This document shows, in pieces, positions 8,763 to 17,896 of a stretch of DNA of 64,000 nucleotides. The position numbers were made by a program, and so were the translations under genes. The stretch spans positions 2,108,001 to 2,172,000 of the forward strand of contig NZ_CP015401.2 in NCBI RefSeq assembly GCF_001688725.2, given 5' to 3'. Each line of letters starts with the position of its first letter. Position 1 is the first letter of the stretch. The notes under the pieces were generated by a model. The model was given only the letters and a program-made list of their open reading frames with translations. It was not told the origin of the DNA and did not search any database. This DNA is from Bacteroides caecimuris (GTDB lineage Bacteria; Bacteroidota; Bacteroidia; Bacteroidales; Bacteroidaceae).

Positions 8763-8874
8763 ATCAATCCGTTAACCAAGATTAAGCGTCCGGAGTGAAC
8801 CGCCGAATGGAAAACCTTGGGCACGGATGTTGCAGAGCCATAACAAATAGCAATCACTATCTATTTATTCAATA

Positions 8875-9120
8875 TTAGTTCCTTGGCAATGCTTCTTTCA
8901 CTACCATTGAACGACCTACATATTCTGCACCGTTCAATTGTTTGATAGCATTGTTAGCTTCTGCATCATCCGGCATTTCGATAAACGCAAAGCCTTTTGA
9001 TCTTCTTGTTTCCCGATCTGTGATTACCTTTACTGAAGCAACCGTTCCATACTCTTCCATTACATGTCTCAAATCTGATTCCTTAACGTTATAGCTAAGA
9101 TTTCCAATGTACAAATTCAT
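8875..9120 (-). CDS. RNA-binding protein with a single RRM domain
   Basis: An 81-residue protein made almost entirely of one RNA recognition motif. RNP2 is LYIGNLSY at residues 3-10 and RNP1 is KGFAFIEM near residue 44, with the usual beta-alpha-beta spacing. It belongs to the small RRM proteins of Bacteroidetes, some of which act as global post-transcriptional regulators of carbohydrate genes. I start it at the ATG at 9120 (MNLYIGNLS); a start three codons upstream is less likely. The 400-bp A+T-rich region upstream probably holds its promoter and a long leader, but no consensus pair stands out. Confidence 0.92.
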   Translation of the reverse strand: MNLYIGNLSYNVKESDLRHVMEEYGTVASVKVITDRETRRSKGFAFIEMPDDAEANNAIKQLNGAEYVGRSMVVKEALPRN

Positions 9121-9518
9121 AAAATACAAATATAAAAAATTAATAATTCAACAAGAAAGTTTTAGGAAGATCTTAATTAGAGATGGATATGCTCAAATCA
9201 ATGAGAAGATACACGTAAAAAATCAAATCGTAATAAACCTTTTTATTGTTGTTGGCACAAAGGAAAGCATTATTGGGAGATAATACACTATACCCCCTCC
9301 TTTTTCTTTTCTCAAAACATCTTTTTTATGAAAATAGGCCAATACTTAACGTTTATAAGTTGTTATTCAAAACGCAACGAAGCCTCCTTTTTTCTATTAA
9401 TAATTTTAGACAGTTACTTAAACAAATAGTTCTTTGTCCGGATTAAACCTTTTCTGCAAAAAGAAGTCTAATTTTTTAAATATTATCGTTCTATTAAACA
9501 TTAAAATTATCAACGAAA
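9121..9518. other. divergent intergenic region, no gene seen
   Basis: About 400 bp between the leftward RRM gene and the rightward membrane-protein gene, strongly A+T-rich. A TATATTTG -7-like box on the minus strand (9134-9127) is too close to the RRM start to be its normal promoter. I see no RNA gene or strong stem. Confidence 0.4.
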
Positions 9519-10028
9519 ATGGAAACATCTGCTAAACTCTATTCACTGAATTACAGCAATGTAAGGACTTACCTCTTTGCCCTGCTATTTGTGGCAGGCA
9601 ACATTGCACTTCCACAAATCTGTCATCTTGTACCATACGGTGGCCCTACTTTATTGCCGATCTATTTTTTTACGTTGATCGCAGCTTATAAATATGGATT
9701 TCGTGTGGGATTACTGACAGCAATTCTTTCTCCTGTCATCAATCACCTGTTATTTGCAATGCCATCGGGAGCTGCACTCCCCATTATATTGATAAAATCC
9801 GCTTTACTTGCCGGTACTTCCGCCTTGGCTGCACGAACACTGAAATCCGTTTCTTTATGGGCTATTCTTGGTGTCGTTCTCTCCTATCAGATTATAGGAA
9901 CTGCTTTTGAATGGGCATTCATCGGAAATTTCCATGCAGCAGTGCAAGACTTCCGCATTGGTATTCCCGGTATGTTAATTCAATGGTTTGGCGGCTACGC
10001 CCTACTGAAAGCGATTGCAAAACTCTAA
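9519..10028 (+). CDS. small integral membrane protein, possibly an ECF-transporter S-component type
   Basis: A 169-residue protein with about five or six hydrophobic segments (roughly residues 18-38, 44-62, 68-84, 86-105, 110-130 and 145-165) and few charged residues. Size, helix count and the short periplasmic turns resemble substrate-binding (S) components of ECF transporters, but no family signature lets me name a substrate. It ends 13 nt before a degraded DUF362/4Fe-4S gene pair, so it was probably part of an operon with those redox-type genes. The assignment is tentative. Confidence 0.5.
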   Translation: METSAKLYSLNYSNVRTYLFALLFVAGNIALPQICHLVPYGGPTLLPIYFFTLIAAYKYGFRVGLLTAILSPVINHLLFAMPSGAALPIILIKSALLAGTSALAARTLKSVSLWAILGVVLSYQIIGTAFEWAFIGNFHAAVQDFRIGIPGMLIQWFGGYALLKAIAKL

Positions 10029-10041
10029 AGTAAAATCAAAA

Positions 10042-10466
10042 ATGGACAGAAGGGACTTTTTAAAAACAGTAGCCATAACCGGTGCCGCATTGAGTATTCA
10101 GCATTCGGAGGCAATGGAGATATTAACCCAGACCATTAATAATACGAACGGAGGCAATCCGGACTTGGTAGCCGTCATGGGTGGAGAGCCGGAAGCTATG
10201 TTCCGCCGTGCTATCAGCGAACTGGGCGGTATGAAACAATTCGTCAAACCGGGACAGAAGGTGGTCGTAAAACCTAATATCGGTTGGGATAAAGTGCCGG
10301 AACTGGCAGGAAACACCAACCCGCAACTGATTGCTGAAATCGTGAAACAATGCTTTGCCGCCGGAGCTAAAGAAGTGACCGTATTCGACCATACGTGTGA
10401 CGATTGGCAGAAGTGCTACAAAAACAGCGGCATCGAAGCTGCGGCAAAAGCTGCCGGAGCAAAAGA
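10042..10466 (+). pseudogene. DUF362 domain protein, N-terminal fragment with Tat-like signal
   Basis: The frame opens MDRRDFLKTVAITGAALSI, a twin-arginine-type signal, and continues with a DUF362-like sequence (QKVVVKPNIGWDKVPE, KEVTVFDHTCDDW). After about 140 codons at AAAKAAGAK the family sequence stops abruptly, and within a few bases the DNA becomes a 4Fe-4S protein in another frame. The apparent frame then runs out of register to a stop at 10,623. Most of the DUF362 domain has therefore been deleted together with the start of the next gene. Confidence 0.8.
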
Positions 10467-10469
10467 ACG

Positions 10470-10865
10470 CTCTTGTTTGGACGCGTTTATTGTTCTACAA
10501 TTTGCCCTATGGGTATTTTGCAGGATGTCATTGCATGCATTTCAAAATCAACAGGGAAAAAGAAAAAAAGATATAGTTACAGTCCCGCGAAAAACAAATG
10601 GCGTTGGGGCATACTCGGGCTGACAGTAATCGGGTTTCTATGCGGATTTACATTTATTGTAGGCCTGCTCGATCCATATAGTGCGTATGGACGCGTAGTA
10701 GTGCATATATTCAAACCTATCTACATGTTGGGGAATAATCTGTTGGAATCCGTCTTTTCCAAGTTCAACAATTATACGTTTTATCAGGTAGATACCTCTG
10801 TTTTAAGCATTTCTTCTCTTCTCATTGCTATTATCACTCTTGCAGTTATTTTTGTAATGGCATGA
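10470..10865 (+). pseudogene. NapH/NosR-like polyferredoxin membrane protein, middle fragment
   Basis: From 10,470 the frame reads LLFGRVYCSTICPMGILQD, a CxxxCP cluster motif typical of the membrane-embedded NapH/RnfH-like ferredoxin family, followed by two hydrophobic segments (WGILGLTVIGFLCGFTFIVG and ISSLLIAIITLAVIFV). It lacks its own N-terminus and ends at a TGA at 10,863 just after VIFVMA, where an intact protein would continue into a second cysteine motif. The fragment is joined to DUF362 sequence on the left and to its own C-terminal part, in another frame, on the right. Confidence 0.75.
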
Positions 10866-11338
10866 AATGCCCCTCTCATGTCCTGAAACCTGCTTTTATG
10901 GAGTATGGTTTAGCAGGTATGATGCAACCCACCGTCAGTTTTGAGAAAGGATTTTGTAACTTTGACTGTACTGTTTGCGGAGATGTCTGTCCTAACGGAG
11001 CGATCCTTCCTATAAGCGTGGAACAAAAGCATCTGACCCAAATGGGATATGTTGTTTTTATCAAGGAAAATTGCATCGTTTATACTGATGAAACCAGTTG
11101 CGGAGCGTGTTCCGAGCACTGTCCCACACAGGCTGTGGCAATGGTACCATATAAAGACGGATTAACGATCCCTCATGTAAACAAAGAAATATGCGTAGGT
11201 TGTGGAGGGTGCGAATATGTTTGCCCTGCCCGTCCATTCCGCGCTATCTATATTGAAGGAAATCCAGTGCAAAAAGAAGCCAAACCTTTTAAAGAAAGCG
11301 AAGAACATAAAATGGAGATAGACGATTTCGGTTTCTAA
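10862..11338 (+). pseudogene. 4Fe-4S polyferredoxin, C-terminal fragment
   Basis: A 158-codon frame rich in iron-sulfur motifs: CNFDCTVCGDVCP, CGACSEHCP and CVGCGGCEYVCP, consistent with two ferredoxin-type domains at the end of a larger electron-transfer protein. The start MKCPSHVLKP is not a natural N-terminus; VLKPAFMEYGLAGMMQP reads like internal sequence. It overlaps the previous fragment by four bases in a different frame, which marks a second internal deletion in the same original gene. A short soluble ferredoxin might still be made from the ATG. Confidence 0.75.
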
Positions 11339-11398
11339 CCAGCAAGGAGCTGAAGCAAACTTACATTCGTATACTTGTGCTCTATTGTGGTATATTTT

Positions 11399-11456
11399 AA
11401 ATGCGGATAACACAGAACTGTTATTGCGTAAGCATAAAGTTTTGTTATCCGCATTT
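11399..11456. repeat. 14-bp perfect inverted repeat with 30-nt loop
   Basis: AAATGCGGATAACA (11,399-11,412) is repeated inverted at 11,443-11,456. It lies in the 240-bp gap between the broken ferredoxin gene and the patatin-like gene. No U-run follows, so it is more likely a regulatory or relic element than a simple terminator. Confidence 0.6.
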
Positions 11457-11576
11457 ACTTGTGTTCTATGGATAACAAAAAACTGCTTATAACGTTCTCT
11501 TTAAAAAACTATTCATTATATTCCTCCTACTTTCAATAATTTCACTAAATTCGTGGCGAACTAAAGAAAGCAACTC

Positions 11577-12383
11577 ATGGAGGTATTCACAAATAACAGG
11601 AATAGCCGGAAATATCAGATTGGCTATGCATTAAGCGGAGGATTTATTAAAGGATTTGCCCATCTGGGAGTTATGCAAGCTCTTCTAGAGCATGATATTA
11701 AACCGGAAATCATTTCTGGAGTAAGCGCAGGAGCACTTGCCGGTGTCTTTTATGCAGATGGCAACGAACCCCACAAAGTACTAGATTATTTCTCCGGACA
11801 TAAATTCCAAGATTTAACCAAACTGGTAATTCCTAAAAAAGGGCTATTTGACCTTTGTGAATTTATAGACTTTCTCCGGACCAACATAAAAGCAAAGAAC
11901 TTAGAAGATTTGCAACTTCCTCTGATTATCACAGCAACCGACCTTGATCATGGACGTATGGTACACTTTCATCGCGGCAGTATTGCTGAACGGGTTGCTG
12001 CTTCTTGTTGTATGCCTGTTATGTTCGCGCCAGTCAATATAGATGGCACAAACTATGTTGACGGAGGATTGATGATGAATCTTCCTGTCTCCACCTTGCG
12101 TAGAGTGTGTAATAAAGTGGTGGCAGTTAACGTAAGCCCCATTATGGCACAAGACTACAAAATGAATATTGTCAGTATTGCTATGCGCTCATTCCATTTC
12201 ATGTTTCGCGCCAACACTTTTCCTGAAAGAGAAAAGTGTGATTTACTCATCGAACCATACAATCTATACGGATATAGCAATACCGAACTGGAGAAAGCAG
12301 AAGAAATCTTCGAACAAGGATACAATACAGCCAATGAGGTGCTTAATCAACTGTTGGAAGAAAAAAGGGAAATATGGAAATAA
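11577..12383 (+). CDS. patatin-like phospholipase (RssA type)
   Basis: A 268-residue cytoplasmic serine hydrolase. The oxyanion loop is GGFIKGFAHLGV, the nucleophile elbow is GVSAG (Ser at about residue 51), and the catalytic Asp is in DGGLM (about residue 162), so the Ser-Asp dyad is complete. No signal peptide is present. The family hydrolyses acyl esters of lipids, but the physiological substrate is unknown. The next gene begins 53 nt downstream in the same direction. Confidence 0.85.
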   Translation: MEVFTNNRNSRKYQIGYALSGGFIKGFAHLGVMQALLEHDIKPEIISGVSAGALAGVFYADGNEPHKVLDYFSGHKFQDLTKLVIPKKGLFDLCEFIDFLRTNIKAKNLEDLQLPLIITATDLDHGRMVHFHRGSIAERVAASCCMPVMFAPVNIDGTNYVDGGLMMNLPVSTLRRVCNKVVAVNVSPIMAQDYKMNIVSIAMRSFHFMFRANTFPEREKCDLLIEPYNLYGYSNTELEKAEEIFEQGYNTANEVLNQLLEEKREIWK

Positions 12384-12436
12384 CCTCCTATCCATCGGAA
12401 AAAAGAATAAATACGAATATTAATAATCTACTCTAT

Positions 12437-14134
12437 ATGAATGACGAAAATAAAATAATTATCTATCAAGTGTTCACCCGTCTGTTCGGAAATAACAACA
12501 ATCATTGTGTTTACAACGGAGACATTACCACCAACGGTTGTGGGAAAATGGCTGATTTCACGCTCAAAGCACTTGGTGAAATCAAAAAATTAGGTACTAC
12601 ACATATATGGTATACAGGCATCATCGAACATGCCACTCAAACGGATTATCGCCGTTATAATATCAGTCCGGACCACCCTGCCATTGTGAAAGGAAAAGCA
12701 GGTTCTCCTTATGCCATCAAGGATTATTATGATGTAGATCCTGACTTGGCCAATGACGTACAGGGGCGTATGAAAGAATTTGAAAACCTAGTACACCGTA
12801 CTCATCGAGCAGGTTTAAAAGTAATCATAGATTTTGTACCTAATCATGTAGCACGCCAATACCATTCGGACGCACAGCCCGACGGTACAACGGAATTGGG
12901 GGCTAACGACGACTCCAGCCAGTCTTTCAGTCCATACAATAATTTTTATTACATCCCACAAGCGGAACTTCATGCCCAGTTCGATATGAAAAACGGAGCA
13001 ACAGAGCCTTACCGGGAATTTCCGGCTAAAGCTACCGGTAACAATCGTTTTGATGCTACGCCCAATATCACCGACTGGTATGAAACAGTGAAATTAAATT
13101 ATGGAGTGGATTATCAGAATGGCGGTACCTGCCACTTCTCCCCGACCCCGGACACTTGGATAAAGATGCTGGACATTCTTCTTTTCTGGGCGTCGAAGAA
13201 CATTGACGGTTTCCGTTGTGACATGGCAGAAATGGTTCCCGTTGAGTTTTGGGAATGGGCTATTCCTCAAGTAAAAGAGGTTTATCCTGAAGTACTCTTC
13301 ATCGCAGAAGTCTATAATCCCAATGAATATCGTAACTATCTGTTCCGTGGCAAGTTTGATTATCTATATGATAAGGTAGGATTGTATGATACATTACGAA
13401 ATGTAGCCTGCGGATATGAATCTGCCACTGCAATCACTCATTGCTGGCAAAGCCTGAATGGAATCGAGAAAAAAATGCTCAACTTTTTGGAGAATCACGA
13501 TGAGCAACGTATTGCATCTGATTTCTTTGCCGGTAATCCGCGTAAAGGAATTCCTGCACTAATTGTTTCTGCATGTATGAACACCAATCCTATGATGATC
13601 TATTTCGGTCAGGAGTTCGGAGAGCTGGGTATGGATAGCGAAGGATTCAGCGGAAGAGACGGACGGACTACCATATTTGATTATTGGAGCGTAGATACTA
13701 TACGCCGTTGGCGTAACGGAGGAAAGTTTGATGGGAAAATGCTTACTGAGGAACATAAGCATCTCTACTCTATTTATCAAAAAGTACTGACACTGTGCAA
13801 CAAAGAGCAGGCAATCAGGAAAGGGGTATTTTTTGATTTAATGTATGCCAATATAAATGGATGGCGTTTCAATGAGCATAAACAATATACTTTTATGCGG
13901 AAATACAAAAACGAGATTCTGTTTTTCGTTATTAATTTCGACAGTCAACTGGTAGATGTTGCCATCAACGTGCCTTCACATGCCTTCGATTTTTTGCAAA
14001 TTCCTCAAATGGAGTCTTATCAGGCTATCGATTTGATGACCGGTGCTGAAGAAGAAATAAGCTTATTACCTTATAAAACGACAAATGTTTCAGTTGGAGG
14101 TTATAACGGAAAAATTTTAAAGATTACTTTTTAG
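12437..14134 (+). CDS. GH13 alpha-amylase family enzyme, cytoplasmic
   Basis: A 565-residue alpha-glucan-acting enzyme beginning MNDENKIIIYQVFTRLFGNN. The conserved GH13 regions are present: DFVPNH (region I), GFRCDMAE with the Asp nucleophile (region II), FIAEVYNP with the acid/base Glu (region III), and LENHDEQR with the transition-state Asp (region IV). There is no signal peptide, so it probably acts on internal glycogen or imported maltooligosaccharides, consistent with glgB lying convergently just downstream. I preferred the ATG at 12,437 over an upstream in-frame start that overlaps the previous gene. Confidence 0.88.
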   Translation: MNDENKIIIYQVFTRLFGNNNNHCVYNGDITTNGCGKMADFTLKALGEIKKLGTTHIWYTGIIEHATQTDYRRYNISPDHPAIVKGKAGSPYAIKDYYDVDPDLANDVQGRMKEFENLVHRTHRAGLKVIIDFVPNHVARQYHSDAQPDGTTELGANDDSSQSFSPYNNFYYIPQAELHAQFDMKNGATEPYREFPAKATGNNRFDATPNITDWYETVKLNYGVDYQNGGTCHFSPTPDTWIKMLDILLFWASKNIDGFRCDMAEMVPVEFWEWAIPQVKEVYPEVLFIAEVYNPNEYRNYLFRGKFDYLYDKVGLYDTLRNVACGYESATAITHCWQSLNGIEKKMLNFLENHDEQRIASDFFAGNPRKGIPALIVSACMNTNPMMIYFGQEFGELGMDSEGFSGRDGRTTIFDYWSVDTIRRWRNGGKFDGKMLTEEHKHLYSIYQKVLTLCNKEQAIRKGVFFDLMYANINGWRFNEHKQYTFMRKYKNEILFFVINFDSQLVDVAINVPSHAFDFLQIPQMESYQAIDLMTGAEEEISLLPYKTTNVSVGGYNGKILKITF

Positions 14135-14166
14135 GAAAAAAGACTAGGAAACGCATATTCCTTATC

Positions 14167-14247
14167 GAGGCTGTCTAAAAAGTCGTTAGTAACTCCAACT
14201 TCCTGAAGGAGGAAAATGAGGATAGAACTGACTTTTTAGACAGCCTC
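14167..14247. mobile_element. MITE-like 81-bp element with 18-bp perfect terminal inverted repeats
   Basis: GAGGCTGTCTAAAAAGTC (14,167-14,184) is repeated inverted at 14,230-14,247. Ends of this kind (GAGGCTGTCT...) are common on Bacteroides insertion sequences, so this may be a non-autonomous remnant. A clean target duplication is not evident; TTAT occurs near both ends. Confidence 0.5.
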
Positions 14248-14256
14248 AGTTATTCT

Positions 14257-14274
14257 ATACTCCACAAGGAGTAT
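14257..14274. repeat. 7-bp hairpin
   Basis: ATACTCC and GGAGTAT enclose an ACAA tetraloop just after the MITE-like element. Function unknown. Confidence 0.35.
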
Positions 14275-14374
14275 TACTGAAAACACGCAACGTGAGTGAT
14301 ATGTATGATATTCTCGGACCAAGTACCCTTTTGGTAAACTAGAACTAAATCATTCAATAGCGCAATATACGAGA

Positions 14375-14419
14375 AAGCCCCTGCAGATATACAATGATAG
14401 TTGCAGGGGCTTCTTTTTT
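14375..14419 (+). terminator. bidirectional terminator between the amylase gene and glgB
   Basis: An 11-bp G+C-rich stem AAGCCCCTGCA / TGCAGGGGCTT (14,375-14,385 with 14,402-14,412) is followed by CTTTTTTA on the plus strand. It also lies just beyond the glgB stop on the minus strand, so it can serve both convergent genes. Confidence 0.85.
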
Positions 14420-14429
14420 ACAGATAAAA

Positions 14430-16442
14430 TTATTTCTTCTTTCTAAGCACTACGGCGGTACGGGCAGGAATGTAGAGCTTCAACCACTCTTTCTTTTCCT
14501 TACTGTACAACGGATCGGCAATAGTGAAGTGCACTACAGAATCATCAGCCAAACCGTTTCCTCCAAATGCAACGTCGTCCGTATTCAGTATTACTTCATA
14601 GGCTCCCGGAGTTACCAGGAATCCATAATCGGCAAATGACTGTTTCGGATTAAAGTTAAAGACAAATATAAGGTCTTTACGGCCGTATGCCAATACTTGA
14701 TCGCCATCATTATGCCATATTTCCTGAACAGGTGTCGTTTGAAAGTTTTTCACGCTCTTCAGAACTTTCAGCATATCCTTATCAAAATCACCCATATAAT
14801 GATAAGTCAGATTCTTGTTGTCTACCAAATCCCATTGGCGACGGGCATATTTACATGACCATCCGTTACCTTCACGCGGGAAGTCAATCCATTCGGGATG
14901 ACCGAATTCATTTCCCATGAAGTTCAGATAACCTCCGTTAATGGTTGAAGAGGTCAATAAACGAATCATCTTGTGCAAAGCGATACCACGGTTGACAACA
15001 TAATTTTCATCTCCCTTTTGCATGTGCCAGTACATATCAGCATCAATCAAACGGAAGATAATTGTCTTGTCTCCCACTAATGCTTGGTCGTGGCTTTCTG
15101 CATACGAAATGGTCTTTTCATCCTGACGACGGTTGGTTACTTCCCAGAACATGCTGGAAGGTTTCCAGTCCTCATCAATCTTTTCTTTGATTGTCTTGAT
15201 CCAATAGTCCGGAATGTTCATGGCCATACGATAATCGAAGCCGTAACCGCCATCTTCTACTTTTGCAGCCAGCCCCGGCATACCGGAAACTTCTTCCGCA
15301 ATGGTTATCGCTTTCGGATTTACCTGATGAATCACTTCATTAGCCAATGTCAGGTAACAAATTGCATTATCATCCTGATAACCGTTGAAATAATCTCCAT
15401 AGTTACAGAAGGCTTCACCCAAACCGTGACTATAATATAGCATAGAAGTGACTCCGTCAAAACGGAAGCCGTCAAATTTATATTCTTCCAGCCAGTATTT
15501 GCAGTTAGATAACAGGAAGTGAATCACTTCGTTCTTGCCATAATCGAAACATAGAGAATCCCAAGCCGGATGTTCGCGACGAACGCCCGGATAGAAATAC
15601 TGATTCGGATCACCGGCAAAGTTTCCTAATCCTTCTACTTCATTCTTCACTGCATGTGAATGAACAATGTCCATAATCACAGCAATTCCCATCTCATGAG
15701 CGGCATCGATTAATGCCTTCAATTCGTCGGGAGTACCAAAACGGGAAGAGGCTGCAAAAAAGCTGGATACATGATAGCCGAAACTTCCATAATAAGGATG
15801 TTCCTGAATGGCCATTATCTGGATACAGTTATACCCCTCTTCAGCAATACGAGGAAGTATTTTCTCGCGGAATTCGTTATAAGTGCCCACTTTTTCCTCC
15901 CGTTGTGCCATTCCGATATGACATTCATAAATCAACAGTGGATTCGTATTGGGCTTGAATGTTTTCTTTTTGAATTTATAGGGTTTCTCCGGAGCCCAGA
16001 CTTGTGCGCTGAATATCTTGGTCTGTTCATCCTGCACCACACGGGTAGCCCATGCAGGAATACGCTCGCCTTGTCCGCCTTCCCAGTATACATTCAGCTT
16101 GTATAGATCGCCATGATGAATGGCATCCGCCGGCAGGTTAATTTCCCAATTGCCATTCTTTAGTTTTTTCAGCTTATAGGCCGCTTTTTCCTCCCAATTA
16201 TTAAATGTACCCACCATATAAATATGAGTAGCATTGGGCGCCCATTCACGGAAAGTCCATCCCTTATCGGTGCGATGCAATCCAAAATAAAGATACCCCG
16301 ATGCAAAATCTGAAAGGGTTTGTTTCCCTTTATTCGTCAATTCAGCTTTCTTGTCTAATGCATGCTGACGACGCCCGGTGATAGCACCGGCAAAAGGTTG
16401 CAGCCAGGGATCGTTTTTTATGAGATTAAGTGTCTTTTCCAT
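14430..16442 (-). CDS. glgB: 1,4-alpha-glucan (glycogen) branching enzyme
   Basis: Forms alpha-1,6 branches in glycogen. The 670-residue protein has an N-terminal CBM48-like beta domain (FREWAPNATHIYMVGTFNNW, about residues 67-86), then the GH13 barrel with GFRFDGVTSMLY (nucleophile Asp), ITIAEEVSGMP (acid/base Glu) and YAESHDQALVGDKT (region IV), and a C-terminal all-beta domain. The SHDQALVGDKT sequence is diagnostic of branching enzymes of the eukaryote-like/Bacteroidetes type. It starts at MEKTLNLIKNDPWLQP. It is followed by a YhcH-family gene upstream in the same direction with a 19-nt gap. Confidence 0.95.
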   Translation of the reverse strand: MEKTLNLIKNDPWLQPFAGAITGRRQHALDKKAELTNKGKQTLSDFASGYLYFGLHRTDKGWTFREWAPNATHIYMVGTFNNWEEKAAYKLKKLKNGNWEINLPADAIHHGDLYKLNVYWEGGQGERIPAWATRVVQDEQTKIFSAQVWAPEKPYKFKKKTFKPNTNPLLIYECHIGMAQREEKVGTYNEFREKILPRIAEEGYNCIQIMAIQEHPYYGSFGYHVSSFFAASSRFGTPDELKALIDAAHEMGIAVIMDIVHSHAVKNEVEGLGNFAGDPNQYFYPGVRREHPAWDSLCFDYGKNEVIHFLLSNCKYWLEEYKFDGFRFDGVTSMLYYSHGLGEAFCNYGDYFNGYQDDNAICYLTLANEVIHQVNPKAITIAEEVSGMPGLAAKVEDGGYGFDYRMAMNIPDYWIKTIKEKIDEDWKPSSMFWEVTNRRQDEKTISYAESHDQALVGDKTIIFRLIDADMYWHMQKGDENYVVNRGIALHKMIRLLTSSTINGGYLNFMGNEFGHPEWIDFPREGNGWSCKYARRQWDLVDNKNLTYHYMGDFDKDMLKVLKSVKNFQTTPVQEIWHNDGDQVLAYGRKDLIFVFNFNPKQSFADYGFLVTPGAYEVILNTDDVAFGGNGLADDSVVHFTIADPLYSKEKKEWLKLYIPARTAVVLRKKK

Positions 16443-16460
16443 ATCAGAATTGAATTAGGA

Positions 16461-16907
16461 TTATGCTTTTACTTTTACAATTACTTTTTTCACACCATCT
16501 GGAGTGATGCCGGGGGCATGACCGTCTTGCGGGAAGAAGATAGCAAACATTCCCGGTTTTACGGCAACGTATGTTTCTGCCAATCCTTCAAAGAAAGTAA
16601 TGTCTTTTTCTGCGTTATAAGGTGCATTTGCCGGAACACAATCTTTAGCAGCGGTATACCCCATAATTTCTGTTCCCGACAACGGGATTTGAATATCAAT
16701 AAATTCGTTATGAGTCTCCAGTTTGGCTTCCTCTTTTGTTTTAGGTTTAGTTTGTGCGATATTCACGAACAGATCTTTCCCTTTCAGTTCTGTCTTACCA
16801 ATTTCCATGGCTTGGAGGTCATGAGACTTCAAAAAGTCAATGGCTTGTGCAAACAAAGGATTTAAAGACGCATATTTCTCCAGATTTTCTAAAGTATCTA
16901 CTACCAT
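16461..16907 (-). CDS. YhcH/YjgK/YiaL family (DUF386) protein
   Basis: A 148-residue single-domain cupin-like protein. Family hallmarks include the HNEFIDIQIPLSGTEIMGY stretch (about residues 67-85) and the C-terminal FFPQDGHAPGI segment with a putative metal-binding His. Relatives are linked to sugar metabolism (including beta-galactosidase EbgC) and biofilm control (TabA), but the reaction is not settled. It is probably co-transcribed with glgB, 18 nt away. Confidence 0.85.
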   Translation of the reverse strand: MVVDTLENLEKYASLNPLFAQAIDFLKSHDLQAMEIGKTELKGKDLFVNIAQTKPKTKEEAKLETHNEFIDIQIPLSGTEIMGYTAAKDCVPANAPYNAEKDITFFEGLAETYVAVKPGMFAIFFPQDGHAPGITPDGVKKVIVKVKA

Positions 16908-16944
16908 ATAAGTTAAATTTTAAAGTTTATATTCTAGGCATTAT

Positions 16945-17619
16945 TTATTCAAAATCATCAATCGTATAATTTATAAAATCAGCAAACCGCTTGAACTGGC
17001 GGAACGCTTTGTCCATCTGTTCCAACATATCCGGCCGGGTAAAGAAGTCATCAGGAACATTATATGAACAAACATACTCTTTACATTTCAAATAATCGAC
17101 ATACTTGAAGTCTTTCGGGAAGCCTTTCGGAGCTGTTTTCAGAAAATCCTCCCCTATCACCGGAAAGTATTTCTTAAACTCCGGATCTTCTACAATCGCA
17201 ACAAATTCTTCGATATTGTCATAAATAGACTGACGCACTGCTTTCAGGATATTGGAAGGCAGACACAAGCTTCCTCCGGCAAGCATCGAACCATCCGGTT
17301 GCAAGTGGACATAATATCCACAATGGTCGGATTTCTTTCCTTTGGCATTGATATAGCCGCCGAAATGTATTTTATAAGGTGTTTTATCCGCAGAGAAGCG
17401 GGTATCCCGGTAAATGCGATAAGTACAGTCTTTGGGTTGAATCCCCCGGATAGTTTCATCAAACAGGGAAATGCGGGCAATCACTGTTGCCAAAAAGTTG
17501 TCGAACTCGGCACGGGCTGTTTCATATTCTGCCTTGTGCTCATTAAACCACTCACGATTATTATTCGCGGAAAGAGCTTTTAAAAACTGAAAGATAACGG
17601 GTATGTTCATCTTTATCAT
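16945..17619 (-). CDS. DUF2461 family protein
   Basis: A 224-residue cytoplasmic protein. The characteristic DUF2461 features are visible: an N-terminal LKALSANNNREWFNEHK motif, the central YRIYRDTRFSADKTPYKIHFG block, and YYVHLQPDGSMLAGG. Function unknown in the literature I recall. The first ATG is at 17,619 and a second three codons later at 17,610 is equally plausible. A TACGTTTG -7-like box (17,644-17,637) lies upstream. Confidence 0.88.
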   Translation of the reverse strand: MIKMNIPVIFQFLKALSANNNREWFNEHKAEYETARAEFDNFLATVIARISLFDETIRGIQPKDCTYRIYRDTRFSADKTPYKIHFGGYINAKGKKSDHCGYYVHLQPDGSMLAGGSLCLPSNILKAVRQSIYDNIEEFVAIVEDPEFKKYFPVIGEDFLKTAPKGFPKDFKYVDYLKCKEYVCSYNVPDDFFTRPDMLEQMDKAFRQFKRFADFINYTIDDFE

Positions 17620-17687
17620 TTTCTATTATTACTCTACAAACGTACAAATTTTATTTCATATAAACTACAAAAGGGGGTAAAAGGACA

Positions 17688-17722
17688 TAAAAAAAGCATC
17701 GGCCTGGTAAAACCGATGCTTT
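17688..17722 (-). terminator. terminator downstream of pabC
   Basis: The stem AAAGCATCGG / CCGATGCTTT (17,693-17,702 with 17,713-17,722), read leftward, is followed by a run of Ts. The U-run is on the minus-strand transcript, matching the pabB-pabC operon. Confidence 0.85.
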
Positions 17723-17896
17723 AACACATTTATCAAAAAAACAGACTCTTCTGTCTCTGACGTACTTTAGCTTTCACAAGTGGAGTACAATCTCTTTAAT
17801 TAATCTTATATCTAATACTATGAAAAACACATAAATATAACAGTACAAAAGTGACATTTGTTCAGCAATACTCTGTATATTTCGGTTAATTATCGT

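Larger units (their letters stand above)
8341..8874. other. gene-poor interval with an 11-bp repeat block and a terminator
   Basis: No convincing gene lies in this 530-bp stretch; a 94-codon frame on the plus strand and an 83-codon frame on the minus strand have no recognisable features and run through a tandem repeat. The repeat block (8621-8686) and an intrinsic terminator (8728-8762) suggest a short untranslated transcript from the plus strand. Confidence 0.5.

Noticed and set aside
10404..10865. A genuine 153-residue protein starting at 10,404
   Set aside because: Its first 20 or so codons are out-of-frame DUF362 DNA; only from 10,470 does it match a polyferredoxin, so it is a deletion product.
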